NCBI RefSeq assembly: GCF_963924675.1
Contig: NC_089238.1
Location: 22,859,815 to 22,923,814, forward strand
DNA from: Phocoena phocoena
Taxonomy: Eukaryota; Chordata; Mammalia; Artiodactyla; Phocoenidae
DNA length: 64,000 nt
Reading direction: 5' to 3'
This document shows, in pieces, positions 24,949 through 36,984 of the stretch. Position 1 is the stretch's first letter. The number at the start of each line of letters is the position of its first letter. Under the pieces are notes generated by a model. That model worked only from the letters and a program-made list of their open reading frames with translations, was not told the origin of the DNA and did no database searches. The position numbers and the translations under genes were made by a program.

Positions 24949-25570
24949 GGACTTCCCTGGTGGCACAGTGGTTAAGAATCTGCCTGCCGGGCTTCCCTGG
25001 TGGCGCAGTGGTTGAGAGTCCGCCTGCCGATGCAGGGGACACGGGTTCGTGCCCAAGTCCGGGAAGATCCCACATGCTGCAGAGCGGCTGGGCCCGTGAG
25101 CCATGGCCCCTGAACCATGGCAGCTGAGCCTGCACGTCCGGAGCCTGTGCCCCGGAGACGGAGAGGCCACAACAGTGAGAGGCCCGCATACCTCAAAAAA
25201 AAAATAAATAAATAAATAAAATAAAAATTAAAAAAAAAGAATCTGCCTGCCAATGCAAGGGACACAGGTTTGAGCCCTGGACAGGGAAGATCCCACATGC
25301 CGCGGAGCAACTAAGCCCGTGTGCCACAACTACTGAGCCTGTGCTCTAGAGCCCGCGAGCCACAGCTACTGAGCCCACGTGCCACAATTACTGAAGCCTG
25401 CGTGCCTAGAGCCTGTGCTCCACAACAAGTGAAGCCACCACAATGAGAAGCCTGTGCACTGCAATGAAGAGTAGCCCCCACTCACTGAACTAGAGAAAGC
25501 CGGCACGCAGCAACAAAGACCCAACACAGCCAAAAATAAATAAATTTATTTAAAAAAAATTTTTTTTAAT
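24949..25570 (+). mobile_element. Long CHR-2-type SINE split by an inner SINE
   Basis: Outer element: head at 24949-24988, then from 25252 'aatgcaagggacacagg' to 'gacccaacacagccaaaaataaa'. The inner SINE sits after 'gaatctgcctgcc'. Confidence 0.92.
24989..25236 (+). mobile_element. CHR-2 SINE nested in an older SINE
   Basis: 'gggcttccctggtggcgcag' to an (aaat)n-rich tail. Perfect 15-base duplication of host-SINE sequence, aagaatctgcctgcc, at 24974-24988 and 25237-25251. Confidence 0.95.
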
Positions 25571-26103
25571 AAATAAAACTAGAATTGCCGTATGATCCAG
25601 TAATTCCACTTCTGGGACTATATCCAAAAGAATTGAAAGCAGAGTCTCAGAGAGCTATCTGTAAACCCAAATTCATAGCAGGATTATTCACAATAGCCAA
25701 AAGGTAGAAGCAACCCAAATGTCCATCAAACAATGACTGGATAAACAAAATATGGTAAATACACAGTAGAATATTATTCAACCTAAAAAAGGAAGTAAAT
25801 TCTGACACATGCTGCAAAATAAATGAACCCTGAAGATATTATGCTAAGTGAAATAAACCAATCACAAAAAGACAAATACTGTATGATTCCACTTATATGA
25901 GGTACCTAGAGTAATCATATTCATAGAGATACAAAGTAAAATAGAGGTTACCAGAGGCTGTGGGGGAGGGGAAAATGGCAAGTTGTTTTTTAATGGGTAT
26001 AGAGTTTTAGATTTGGGAGATAAAATAGTTCTAGAGATCAGTTGCACAAAGATGTGTATATACTTACTACTACTAAATTATACACTTAAAAATGGTTAAG
26101 ATA

Positions 26104-26243
26104 GGAACTTGCTGGTGGTCCAGTGGGTAAGACTCTGCACTCCCAATGCGGGGGACTGGGGTTCAATCCCTGGTCAGGGAACTAGATCCCGCAAGCATGC
26201 CACAACTAAGACCCGGCACAGCCGAAATAAATAAAAGTTTTTT
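26104..26243 (+). mobile_element. CHR-1-type SINE
   Basis: 'ggaacttgctggtggtccagtg' to 'cacagccgaaataaataaaag'; flanking aaaaatggttaa on both sides. Confidence 0.88.
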
Positions 26244-26329
26244 AAAAATGGTTAATGTGGTAAATTTTATATTTTGTGTAAATTTTATATGTTGTGTATT
26301 TTACCACAATTAACAATAAAAATTAATGA

Positions 26330-27235
26330 AAATTAGATAAATTGGGCTTCATCAAAATTAAGAACTTTGTGCATCAAAGGACACTATCAAGAAAGTGAAA
26401 AGACAACCTACAGAATGGGATAAAATATTTGCAAATCATATATCTGACAGGAGATTAATACTGAGAATATAGGGAATTCCCTGGTGGTCCAGTGGTTACG
26501 ACTCCACGCTTCCACTACAGGGGGCACACGTTCCATCCCTCGTCGGGGAACTAAGATCCCACACGCTGCGGGGCAACTAAGCCTACGGGCCAAAACTACT
26601 GAGCTCGCATTCCTCAATGAGAGAGCCCACATGCTGCAAACTACAGAGCCCACGCACTCTGGAGCCCGCGCGCCACAACTAAAGAGAGAAAACATACACG
26701 CCACACTAGAGAGAAGTCCACGCGTCACAACGAAGAGCCCGCCACAACAAAAAAGAACCCACACGCCTCAACAAAGACCCTACGTGCCGCAACTAAGACC
26801 CAACGCAGCCAAAAATTAAAAAAAAAAAGAAAAGAATTCTAGACTTTGAGGGGTAAATTAAAAAAAAAAGAGAGATCAGATTTGTGGTTACCAGAGGCGG
26901 GGGGGAAGGGGAATTGGATGAAGTGCACAAAAAGTACACATATCCAATTATAAGGTAAATAAGTACTAGGGACGTGATGTACAACATGGTAAATATAATT
27001 AACTCTGCTGTATGTTATATATGAAAGTTGTTGAGAGTAAATCTTAAGAATTCTCATCAGAAGGAATTTTCTTTTTCTTTTATTTTGTATCTATATGAGA
27101 TGATGGATGTTCACCAAACTTATTGAGGTAATCATATCATGATGTATGAAAGTCAAATCATTTTGCTGTACACCTTAAACTTACACAGTGGTATGTAAAT
27201 TATATCTCAATAAAACTGGAAGAAAAAAAAAATAA
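26330..27235 (+). mobile_element. L1 fragment, split by a SINE
   Basis: 'gggcttcatcaaaattaagaac' to 26470, then after the SINE 'agatttgtggttaccagaggcg' and the 3' end 'tatctcaataaaactggaag'. Confidence 0.75.
26472..26832 (+). mobile_element. Long CHR-1/CHR-2-type SINE
   Basis: 'gggaattccctggtggtccag' head with the extended 'caactactgagctcgc...gacccaacgcagccaaaaatt' body. Confidence 0.88.
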
Positions 27236-27419
27236 ACCCTAGTAGACTTTGCACTAACTTCAGAGGCTGTTTACTTAGGGCAAGATTTAAGAATTACCTT
27301 AAAGAAGACTATTTAATCCTGAAGATGGCTGGCCAGATCACATGGAATTATTGGGAAGGCTTGAGAAAAAAACAAATGGAACAAAAAATAATAAAGTGTA
27401 ATTCAATGGTTTTTAGTAT

Positions 27420-29560
27420 ATTCCCAGGGCTGTGAATCTAATTTAGAACATTTCTTGCTTCACCTCCCACAAGAGAAACTCTGTACCCATTAAGTTATTC
27501 CCCATTCTCTCTCTATCCCTTTCCCAGCCCTAAACTATTAATCTATTTTCTGTCTATAAATTTGCCTATGTGGATGTTTCCTATAGTTGGAATCATACAG
27601 TATGTGATCTTTTGTGACTAGCTTCTTTCACGTAATATATTTTCAAGTCATTCACGTTGTAACGTATGTTACTTCCTTTCTTTTCATTGCCAAATAATAT
27701 CTCATTATATGGATACACCACATTTGTTTATCATCAAATAGACATCAGGAATCTTTCCATTTTTTTATCTATTATGAATAATGCTGCTAATAACAGCATG
27801 TACAAGCATGATTCATGTATAAGTTTTTGTGTAGACATAGGTTTTCAATTCTCTTAAGTATATACCTAAGAGAGGAATTGCTGGATCACATTGGATCACT
27901 CTGTTTAACCATTTGAGAAACTGGCAGACTGTTTTCAAAGTGGCTGTACCATTTTACATTCCTATCAGCAGTGTATGAGCGTTTCAATTTTCTACTTTCT
28001 TTACAATAGTTATTTCCTGTCTTTTTTATTATTGCCATCTTTTTTTGTTATTACCATCAGTGTGTGAAATAGTATCTCATGATTTTGATTTGCATTTCTC
28101 CAATGCTGAATATCTTTTCATGTACTTATTGGCCATTTATATATCTTCTCTAGACAAATGCTATTCAAATCCAATGCCCATTTTTTAAATCGGGTTATTA
28201 CTATTTTTTTAACATCTTTATTGGAGTATAATTGCTTTACAATGGTGTGTTAGTTTCTGCTGTATAACAAAGTGAATCAGTTGTACATATACATATGTTC
28301 CCATATCTTTTCCCTCTTGCATCTCCCTCCCTCCCACCCTCCCTATCCCACCCCTCTAGGGTGGTCACAAAGCACCGAGCTGATCTCCCTGTGCTATGCA
28401 GCTGCTCCCCACTAGCTATTTTACATTTAGTAGTGTATATATGTCCATGCCACTCTCTCACTTTGTCCCAGCTTACCCTTCCCTCTCCCCATGTCCTCAA
28501 CTCCATTCTCTAGTAGGTCTGCATCTTTATTCCCATCTTGCCCCTAGGTTCTTCATGACCATTTTTTTTTTTTAGATTCCATATATATGTGTTAGCATAC
28601 GGTATTTGTTTTTCTCTTTCTGACTTACTTCACCCTGTATGACAGTCTGTAGATCCATCCACATCTCTCAAATGACCCAATTTTGTTCCTTTTTATGGTT
28701 GAGTAATATTCCATTGTATGTATGTGCCACATCTTCTTTATCCATTCATCTGTCGATGGACACTTTGGTTGCTTCCATGTCCTGGCTGTCTCTTTTCACT
28801 ATTGAGGTGTAAGAGGTCTTTATATATTCTGGACACAAGTCCTTCTCAGATATGTGATCTACAAATACTTTTTCCCATTCTGTGCATTGTCTTTTCACTT
28901 TCTTGATGATATCATTTGCAGCAAAAAAAGTTTTAAATTTTTATATAGTCCAATTTATTTTTTGTTTTGTCACTTGTGCTTTGGTGTCATATTTAAGAAA
29001 CCACAGCCTAACCTAAGGTCACAAGGACTTACTGCTGTTTTCCTTGAAGAGTTTTATAGTTTGATTAGCTCTTACATTTAGGCTTATGATCTAATTTGAA
29101 TTAATTTTTGTGTATGCTGTGAGATAGGGGCCCAACTTCATTCTTTCACATGTAGATATCCAGCAGGGTGTACTAACACTATTTGTTGAAAAGATTTTCT
29201 TTCCCATTTAATTTCCTTGGGACCCTTACTGAAAGTCAATTGACAATTTTCCTGGTTATTTTTTGCATGTTTGTTTTTCCATATGAACTTTAAAATCAGT
29301 CTGTCTAACTCAAAAAAATAACTTAGATTTTTTTATTAAGGTTGCATTGATTTTATAAATTAACTTAGGGAGGATTGACATCTTCATGTCTTGCCATTTG
29401 TTTAAATCTGCTTTAGTATCTTTTAGGGGTGTTTGAAAGTTTCGTTGTATAGGTTTTGCACCTTATTAAATTTATTCCTAAGTATTTAATCTCCTATTTT
29501 GCTGTTGTAAATGGGCTTTTCTCTAACATTATGTTCTGTTTACTGTAAGTATACAGGCAT
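27420..29560 (-). mobile_element. L1 fragments, minus strand (at least two ages)
   Basis: 27420-28190 is reversed old L1 ('ggaatcatacagtatgtgat', 'tatacctaagagaggaattgc'). 28198-28795 is a younger L1 3' end ('catctttattggagtataatt', 'gtggtcacaaagcaccgagc'). 28796-29560 is old L1 again ('ttctcagatatgtgatctacaaa'). Confidence 0.8.
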
Positions 29561-29561
29561 A

Positions 29562-30913
29562 CCTCGGAAATATTGCAGGTTTGGTTCCAGACCGTGGCAA
29601 TAATGAATATTGCAATAAAGCAAGTCACACAGATATTCTGGCTGCCCAGTGCATGTTTATAAAATTATGTTTATATTATATTGTAGTTTATTAAGTGTGC
29701 AATAGCCTTATATATAAAAAATGTACATACTTTAATTTAAAAATACTTTATTGCTAGAAAATGCTACCCATCATCTGAGCCTTCAGTCATTCTCTTTTTG
29801 CTGGTGGAGGCTCCTGCCTTGATGTTGATGGCTGCTGACTGATCAGGGTGGTGGTTGCTGAAGGCTAGGGGGGCTGTGGCAATTTCTTAAAATAAGACAA
29901 AAAGGAAAGAAATTTGCCACATCAACTGACTCTTCCTTTTGCTGCAGGAAGGGGGACTCCTTCCAGGGCCCGAGAGTGGGCTCTTGTCTAATACTTGGAA
30001 GTGAATTGTCCGAGGAGACACACATGCTGACAAAGCAAGAGACTTTATTGGGAAGGGGCGCCCAGGTGGAGAGCAGCAGGGTAAGGGAACCCAGGAGAAC
30101 TGCTCTGTCACATGGCTTGCAGTCTCGGGTTTTATGGTATGGGGTTAGTTTCCCAGTTGTCTCTGGCCAATCACTCTGACTCAGGGTCCTTCCTGGTGGC
30201 ATGTGCATTGTTCAGCCAAGATGGATTCCAGTGAGAAGGATTCTGGGAGGTTGGCAGGGCATATGGACTGGAGTCTCCTCTCTCCTTTTGACCTTTCCCG
30301 AATTCTTCCGGTTGGTGGTAGCTTGTTAGTTCCACGTTCCTTACCAGGACCTCCTGTTGTAAGATAATTCACGCAAATGTCTACTATCTTGCCTGGCCAG
30401 GGAGGGCAGTTTCGGTCAGTGGTTCCCCTAACACTTTCATGAACAATTTCTCTGTAGCATGCAACGCTGTTTGATGGCATTTTACTCACAGTAGAACTTC
30501 TTTCAAAATTGGATTCAATCCTTTCAAACCCTGCCTCTGCTTTATCAACTAAGTTTATATAATATTCTAAATTATTTGTTGTCATTTCAACAATCTTCAC
30601 AGCATTTTTACCAGGAATAGATTCCATCTCAAGAAACCACTTTCTCTGCTCACCCATAAAAGAAACTCCTCATCTGTTAAAAAGTTTTATCATGAGATTG
30701 CAGCAATTCAATTACATCTTCAAGCACCACTTCTAATTTTGCAAAAATTACCAAAATGTGACACAGAGACACAAAGTAAGCAAATGCTATTGGGAAGATG
30801 GCACCTAAAGACATGTTTGATGCAGTGTTGCCACAAACCTTCAATTTACAAAAATGCAGTTATCTGTAAGACTCTATAAAGCGAAGCAAAATAAAATGAG
30901 GTATGCCTGCATT
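29562..30913 (-). mobile_element. Tigger (pogo-type) DNA transposon, internally deleted
   Basis: The ends 'caggcatacctcgg' and 'gaggtatgcctg' are inverted repeats of the Tigger1 type, with TA outside. Inside, the minus strand keeps the C-terminal part of the transposase ([20 protein letters not shown], then [19 protein letters not shown]) but most of the gene is missing. A solo LTR interrupts it at 29940-30433. The whole sits in a minus-strand L1. Confidence 0.85.
29940..30433 (-). mobile_element. Solo LTR of a class I-like ERV
   Basis: 494 bases, beginning TGTTAGGGGAACC and ending CA on the minus strand, with a polyadenylation signal (AATAAAGTCTCTTGC) about 30045. Exact 4-base target duplication cttt at 29936-29939 and 30434-30437, inside the Tigger element. 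A minus-strand frame (30181-30657) that fuses Tigger transposase to LTR sequence is accidental. Confidence 0.88.
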
Positions 30914-31047
30914 ATGAAAGCTGATTTTTGTTTGTTAATTTTAAATCCTGCTCCTTCAGTGAATTCTTTCACTGTTTGAGTTAGTTTTATAACTGATTCT
31001 CTGGGGTCCATGTACACTATGACCTACAAATAGTTACTGTTTTATTT

Positions 31048-31049
<2 letters not shown>

Positions 31050-31081
<32 letters not shown>

Positions 31082-31270
31082 GGTACGCGGGCCTCTCACT
31101 GCTGTGGCCTTTTCCGTTGCAGAGCACAGGCTCCGTACGCGCAGGCCCAGCGGCCATGGCTCACGGGCCCAGCCGCTCCGCAGCACGTGGGATCTTCCCG
31201 GACCGGGGCACGAAGCCGCGTCCCCTGCATCGGCAGGCGGACCCCCAACCACTGCACCACCAGGGAAGCC
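31050..31270 (-). mobile_element. CHR-2 SINE
   Basis: Poly-T (about 30), 'gcggtacgcgggcctctcactg' to 'ccaccagggaagcc'. Flanks ctgttttatttc at 31038-31049 and ctgttttacttc at 31271-31282. Confidence 0.93.
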
Positions 31271-31630
31271 CTGTTTTACTTCTTTTATGCCTCTTACTGA
31301 TTTCTCTTATTTAACTGCCTTGGCGAATTTACCTGTAATATAATACTAAACAGTAGTGGAGACAGTGAGGATGCTTGCCTTGTTCCTGATCTTAATGGAT
31401 ATGTCTGTAGTGTTTTTCCATTTAAGTAAAACACTAACTTTAACACTAAGATATATACTTTATTGAGTTAAAGTATTCTTCAATTCTTACTTTCTTGAGT
31501 GTCTCTATTATGAATGGGTACTGAATTTTGCCAAAGACTTTCTCAGCAACTATAGAGATAACCTGATGAGATGTTTTCCTTATACTTATTAATATGACAT
31601 ATGATATTAATAGATTTCCTTCTATTATAC

Positions 31631-32138
31631 TGATGGGGCCAAGTGTGCCACTTTGACGTGGATTATTTTGAGCTAAAAACAATCAAAGCACAAAAGACTC
31701 AGGAAGAACCTTTGAACTTCCCTCTTAGCTGCCTAAAAGAATTTAAGATATGAAGCCTGTCCCAGGAAGAAGGTATCACCATAGATAACTATGGTTAAGT
31801 ATTAGGTGTGGTAGAGGGAGGAACCTAGCAATGCACATTTGATCAAAGTCCTCTCTGTGGACTAGCTTTGGGCAAGCATTTGTTAACCAAACATTAACTC
31901 TTTCTATCTTCCTGTGAATTACCTTACTTCCCCTTGAAGCTTCAGACCCCTACCGCCTTCTCCTTAGTCCAGAATATATACATACCTCACCTTGCCTTCT
32001 GTGAAATTCTTTATACTTATGTAGATTCCCATGCACATGTAATAAACTTGATTTTCTCCCATTAATCTGCCTTATATCATTTTAATTGCCAGACAAAAGA
32101 ACAAAGAGGGGAAGGAGGGGAAATTTCTCCTCCCCCAT
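31631..32138 (+). mobile_element. Probable ERV solo LTR
   Basis: About 510 bases interrupting an L1. Begins TGATGGGG and ends near CCCCATA, has AATAAACTTG at 32040 and a pyrimidine-rich end typical of class I LTRs. No clean target duplication; family not named. Confidence 0.6.
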
Positions 32139-33013
32139 AGTACCAACTTTGCACTCCTGGAATAAATCTAGCCTTAGAACTTTTACCTTTGCTTTTTCCC
32201 TCTGCTTTTCCCTGGTTTTCTTGTTTAGCCCTTTCATCTATTCAGATCTTAGCTAAAATATTACTTCCTCAGAGATGCATCCACTGACTACTCAAGCAAA
32301 AGTCACCTTCCAGTTATCCTCCAAAACAGTTTCTTATTTTAATTTCCTACCTAGCACTTATATTACTAGCTGCTATTTTTCCTATATATTCCATATGTAT
32401 ATTCCTATATATATTTTCCTCTACTGTGATAGCACTGAACCTGTTTTGGGAGTAGATTTTTTGCTGTATGCCCAAGATACACAGTACCTGGCACATGTTA
32501 GCCACAATAAATTTTGTGATAAATCTACTCCCACTGTTAGAAATCTGATCTTATCACAGAAAAAGAAAAGAATAACGAAAACCCACCTTCTCTGAATACA
32601 TTTATTAAATAAATCTAGATTTGTCAACTTTAAAGAGAAAGCTATAAAATTAAAATCAGCAAGTTTTTAGATAGTCTAAATCAGTAAATGGAACAAAATA
32701 ACTGGTACTTTAAAAAATTATATTAATAATAAAACCAAAGTTCTCTTTCTTCCAGTTAACATTTTCAATTTAAAATTCTCACTAAAATTTGTTACAAAGT
32801 TTATCAGTATTGTGAAGTAGTTAACATTTAAATTGGATAAAGAACAAATCATCATAAATTGATATACTGTGTCAATAAAAGCCAAAGGCATACTTCAATA
32901 GACTTTAATATTATAACTTAACCAGCAAAAAAAATTGTAACTCACAAAAATTAATTTTAAATTTATATAATAGATACATAAAAGATGAAAAGGTGGTAAA
33001 CTCTCACGGTTAC

Positions 33014-33110
33014 CTGTAAAAGGTGATGATTTCTCTGAGTGTTTTATTTTTAGAAGTTTCCTATTAATAAATACATAACCACAGGGAAAAGATTTACATG
33101 CAACAGGTAC
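33014..33110 (-). pseudogene. C16orf87 exon 2, diverged duplicate (copy B)
   Basis: Second copy of C16orf87 exon 2, again exactly 97 bases, with acceptor CCTCCAG and donor GTAACC intact and no stop or frameshift. By hand it differs from copy A at 17 bases, changing 9 of 32 residues. One change turns CKSCPCG into CKSFPCG and removes a probable zinc-ribbon cysteine; others are I to V, S to N, N to K and A to I. The number of replacements suggests relaxed constraint. No third or fourth exon of this copy was found between it and copy A. It is either a non-functional partial duplicate or a cassette that could splice to the downstream exons of copy A, since the phases match. Confidence 0.8.
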
Positions 33111-33114
33111 CTGG

Positions 33115-33855
33115 AGGGGAAAAAAATGGAAAAAAAAGTATTATTTTACTATTTATTAAACTTCTCAAGTGTTTATGTGGTCTCTTCAGCTAAACAATAG
33201 TAACTTGAAGGTAGAAATCACATTTATATTTAAACTCCAACTCCTCAAAAATTATTTGAGATAAGAATCACTTCCTTCCCATTCTCCTTTACAGTTCCAC
33301 ACATATAGTAAATATTCAATATGTAAATGGCCAAGGGAAGAATGTGAAGTACAAAATTCATTTCCTAAAATGTCAATCTCAGAATAGTTACAACATGGAT
33401 TAGATGAGAAGAAAGGGATTAATTAGAAAAATATTACATTTATCCCAGAATGAGAGGCTCTTGGCCCATTCTACAACAGCCCGTTCTGCAGTGCTGGCAG
33501 AGAGAATGTATTAAAAAAAAAAACATTTGACAGATTTCAAAGGGAAGAAGGAAAAAGACTTAGACACTAATAGATTACTGATAATAAAACAGAACTGAAA
33601 ATAAGTCTAAGAATTCAAACATGAGAGGGGAAGAGGGTCAGTGCCAATTACAGCAAAAGGACCATTCACAATAGCCAGTTTGAGGGAAAGGAACATGGAA
33701 GACTACAGAAAAGGTGTTGAGACATAGGTTCTCCTATTCTCTGCTTGAGGAAAGACCTTGAACAAATCCCATAAGCCCTGAAGGTTTCTGTTTCTTTTCT
33801 AAATTTCTTTACTACCTGAAGTAGTCCATGATTTTTACATATTTTTTAAGTGAAA
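33115..33855. other. Intron 1 of copy B, unique sequence
   Basis: Diverged counterpart of copy A 5825-6560. No separate feature. Confidence 0.5.
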
Positions 33856-33859
33856 AAAC

Positions 33860-35115
33860 TATTATATCATTTAACAACTTCACTAAGGTATAATATACAA
33901 TAAACTACATATATTTAAAAGGTACAGTTTGATATGTTTTGATATGTGTACATGCCCATGAAACTATCACCACGGTCAGGATAGTGAATATATCCATAAG
34001 ACCCAAAAGTTTCCTCATGCTCCTTTGTAATCCCCCCTCCTACCCTTCCCTCTTAACATCCCCCCCTCAAAATCCCCAGGCAACTACTGATCAGCTTTCT
34101 GTTACTGTGGATTAGTTTGAATTTTCGAGTTTTATGTAAGTGGAATCATAAGTACATGCTCTTTTTTTTGTTTACCCTCTTTCATTCAGCATAATTATTT
34201 TGAGATTTGTCCACATTGTTGCATGTAATAAGTTAATTGCTAAATATTATTCCATGTAAGGATATACCACAGTTTGTTTATCCATCAACTTGCTGATGTA
34301 CATATGGAGTATTTCCAGTTTTTAGCTATTACAAACAAAGCTGCTATGTATGTAGCAAATACAAGTCTTTGTATAGACATACACTTTCTTTCCTCTTGGA
34401 TAAATAGCTACTGGCTGGATTATATAGTAGGTAAGTGTTTAACTTTCTAAGAAAACTGCCAAACTATTTTCCAAAGTGGTTGTACCATTTTACATCCTCA
34501 CCAGCAGTGTATAAGAGAGTTCTAGTTCCTCCACATCCTCAGCAACACTTGGTAGGTTCAGTTTTTAATTTTAGCCATCCTAGTGGGGTAGTGGGATCTC
34601 ATTGTGGTAATATCCCTCATGACTAATGATGTTGAACATTTTTTCATGTGCTTATTGTCATCTATATGTCTACTTTGGTGAAGTGTCTATTCAAATTTTT
34701 GCCCATGTTTTAATTAGATTGTTTTCTTATTATTGAGCATTGAGAGTCCTTTAACTATTCCGGATACAAGTCCTCTTATCAGTGGCTTTCAAAGAGCAGA
34801 ACTTTTAATTTTGATGAAGTCGGATTTATCATTTTTTTCTTTTATGGATCATGCTTTTGGTGTGTAATTAACAAACATTTGCCTAACATGTTCACAAAGA
34901 TTTTTTACTATTTTCTAGAAGATTCATAGTTTAAAATTTAATTAAATTAAAACGTATACTTAAAAATGGTTAAGATAAATTTTATGTCGTGTATCTTACC
35001 ACAATAAAAACAAGTGGGAAAAAAGTTTTGTTTTTTGGGTTTTTGCATATGCATATCCAATTGTTCCAGCACCATTTGTTGAAAAAAAATATCCTTTCTC
35101 TACCACTGTCCTCAC
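33860..35115 (-). mobile_element. L1 3' region, minus strand
   Basis: 'ttgagatttgtccacattgttg', 'ctcaccagcagtgtataagag' and 'ccagcaccatttgttgaaaaa'. A plus-strand L1 3' end of about 100 bases (34920-35020, 'cttaccacaataaaaacaag') interrupts it. Confidence 0.75.
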
Positions 35116-35119
35116 CCTA

Positions 35120-36765
35120 CAGAGACGAATGGACCTCCTATCCAAAATTTGGTTCAGATGTTGACCCTGATGATACCACCCATGCACCTGGAGGGTATGT
35201 AAAGGCTTTCATAATGAGGCTTTTGGGGAAGGGAAGGCTTTTTACAGGGAAGGCTCCCAAGGAGGTCCAAAATGGCTTGAGAGCAGAGAAAGGAGATTGG
35301 CTCTGTTTTTATTGTAGTTAGGGAAAAGGACTGGGGTGAGGGTTCCTGTATGTGAGAAGCTGTGGCTTACACGGTTTGAACTTTCTGCTGGCATTAAAGA
35401 AGAGAGTACCTGAGCTTTCTTATCAATTTCCCCAGATGTGGGACAGAAGGAGAAAGAAGTGCTGGGGCTTCAAAGCTGTTAACAATCAAATATCAAAAAC
35501 GGAGTTGGGCATTTTATTACAATTCACTACTGATGTTTAACTGACGACATTTTACTTAATTGAATGTGAACTTGTTTAATTAAGCCATTTTGGCACTATA
35601 TGAGGTTGGTAGCTTGAGACTAGTAAAGAAGGGGAGAGTTCCATTGAATGCCTCGTTCAGCAGCTCAGCATTGTGTATTTTGAGAAGTGAAATGAGTGCC
35701 TTGGTCACTATGGATAATGTATGGAACTCCAGAAGGAATAAGGAATGTCTTAATGAGGCCTTGTATTGTGGCTTTAGCATGTGCAGAGAAATGTTTGGTT
35801 AATATTAGGTGTCTTGTGAGGCAAGAGATTCCCAGAAGTCTTTCTACCCAAAGGGGCAACCTTGGGTAAGGAGTTGTTGCTGCCACTGGCAAGACCAGAC
35901 AGCCAAACTATTGGCCGTGGCCCAAGTCAGTAAAAATGTGGAGAGAACTAACTGTTGGCCAGAGCATCTAGTGCTAAGATAATTACGTGAAGTTTGGCCA
36001 GTAGTGCTGACCCCTGGATCCTGTCCTTGATCAGGAACATCCTGCTTAAGGAATTAACAACAACAGCTTTCCCATGTGCTCCATCAACTGTGATGCCATA
36101 CAAAACTGTACAAATTCCCTTTAGTATTCACTCAGTTGATCGCAAGGGGCTCCCCAAGTATCTAAAGGGTCCAGTAGAGGGGTGACATCCTCCAGCATTA
36201 TGGCATCTGGCAAAGGACTGAGGACAAGGGAGACCAACCCCTCCTATAGGTGGGATATGCCAGAGAGCTCAGGTTTACTTTTGTTTTGGCAAGGAGGCCT
36301 TGATGAGGTACTGAGTTTACAGGGTACCGCTTCCATGACCCAAGGCATAATAGGCAGCTAAGGAGGGAGCGTCATGGGCTCAGTGCCTATAAAAGCCTCT
36401 AATTTCCAGGAAAATCAGCATGTAACCAGCAATTACTGCTAATGGTGTATATAGCATGGGATCAAGGAGAGCAGTTTCTTGCATCAAAAGCTTACAATTT
36501 ATGGCCATAATGGGTAGCCTAGAGACTTCAGGAGGTGTAGAAAGAGGTTGCTAAAGCCTCTACAGTGAAGGTCTTTGGGGCACTAATGTGACTGCCTGTA
36601 TTTTGCAATTTGGGCAAATTCTAGAACATTTTGTTATAGGGTCTCCATTCAAGGTATCTGTAAGTAATAGCATAAATGGGCTTAAGTAAAATTTGTAAAT
36701 GAGGAATATGTTGTCTTCAAGAGCCCAAAAGATGTTAGGCTTATTTGAACACTGGTGAAAGAGTC
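35120..36765 (-). mobile_element. Endogenous retrovirus pol fragment, decayed
   Basis: The minus strand at 35892-35665 encodes part of a retroviral integrase core, recognisable by ATIQGLIKTFLIPSG followed by SDQGTHFTS, which carries one catalytic aspartate. The next segment (35660-35580) continues with AAERGIQWNSPLLY-type integrase sequence in another phase. 36100-35900 may be RNase H-side pol. Stops and phase changes throughout mean no functional protein; no LTRs or other genes were found next to it. Class I-like is my best guess. Inserted into intron 1 of copy B. Confidence 0.75.
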
Positions 36766-36779
36766 AACAGCTATTTCTT

Positions 36780-36981
36780 TGTTTTTTGTTTTTTGTTTTT
36801 TTTTGCAGTACGCAGGCCTCTCACTGTTGTGGCCTCTCCCGTTGCAGAGCACAGGCTCAGCGGCCATGGCTCACGGGCCTAGCCACTCCGCGGCATGTGG
36901 GATCTTCCCAGGCCAGGGCACGAACCCGTATCCCCTGCATCGGCACGCGGACTCTCAACCATTGTGCCACCAGGGAAGCCC
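36780..36981 (-). mobile_element. CHR-2 SINE
   Basis: 'gcagtacgcaggcctctcactg' to 'gtgccaccagggaagccc'. Confidence 0.9.
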
Positions 36982-36984
36982 TCA

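Larger units (their letters stand above)
23280..26330 (+). mobile_element. L1 ORF2-to-3' fragment with SINE insertions
   Basis: Decayed L1 reverse transcriptase to 3' end: 'ctaagatcaggaacaagataagg' (the SGTRQGCPL region), 'aatgccaaaggacttgaataa', 'aatgtccatcaaacaatgac', ending near 26325. Interrupted by SINEs at 24111, 24949 (nested pair) and 26104. Confidence 0.85.
30914..32170 (-). mobile_element. L1 minus-strand fragment, split by a SINE and an LTR
   Basis: Continues the L1 hosting the Tigger element ('gctgatttttgtttgttaat', 'gatgcttgccttgttcctgat', 'ttgccaaagactttctcagc', 'actttgcactcctggaataaatc'). It ends at about 32171, where duplicated copy B begins. Confidence 0.78.

Noticed and set aside
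30181..30657. 158-codon minus-strand frame
   Set aside because: A fusion of Tigger transposase sequence and an inserted LTR; accidental.
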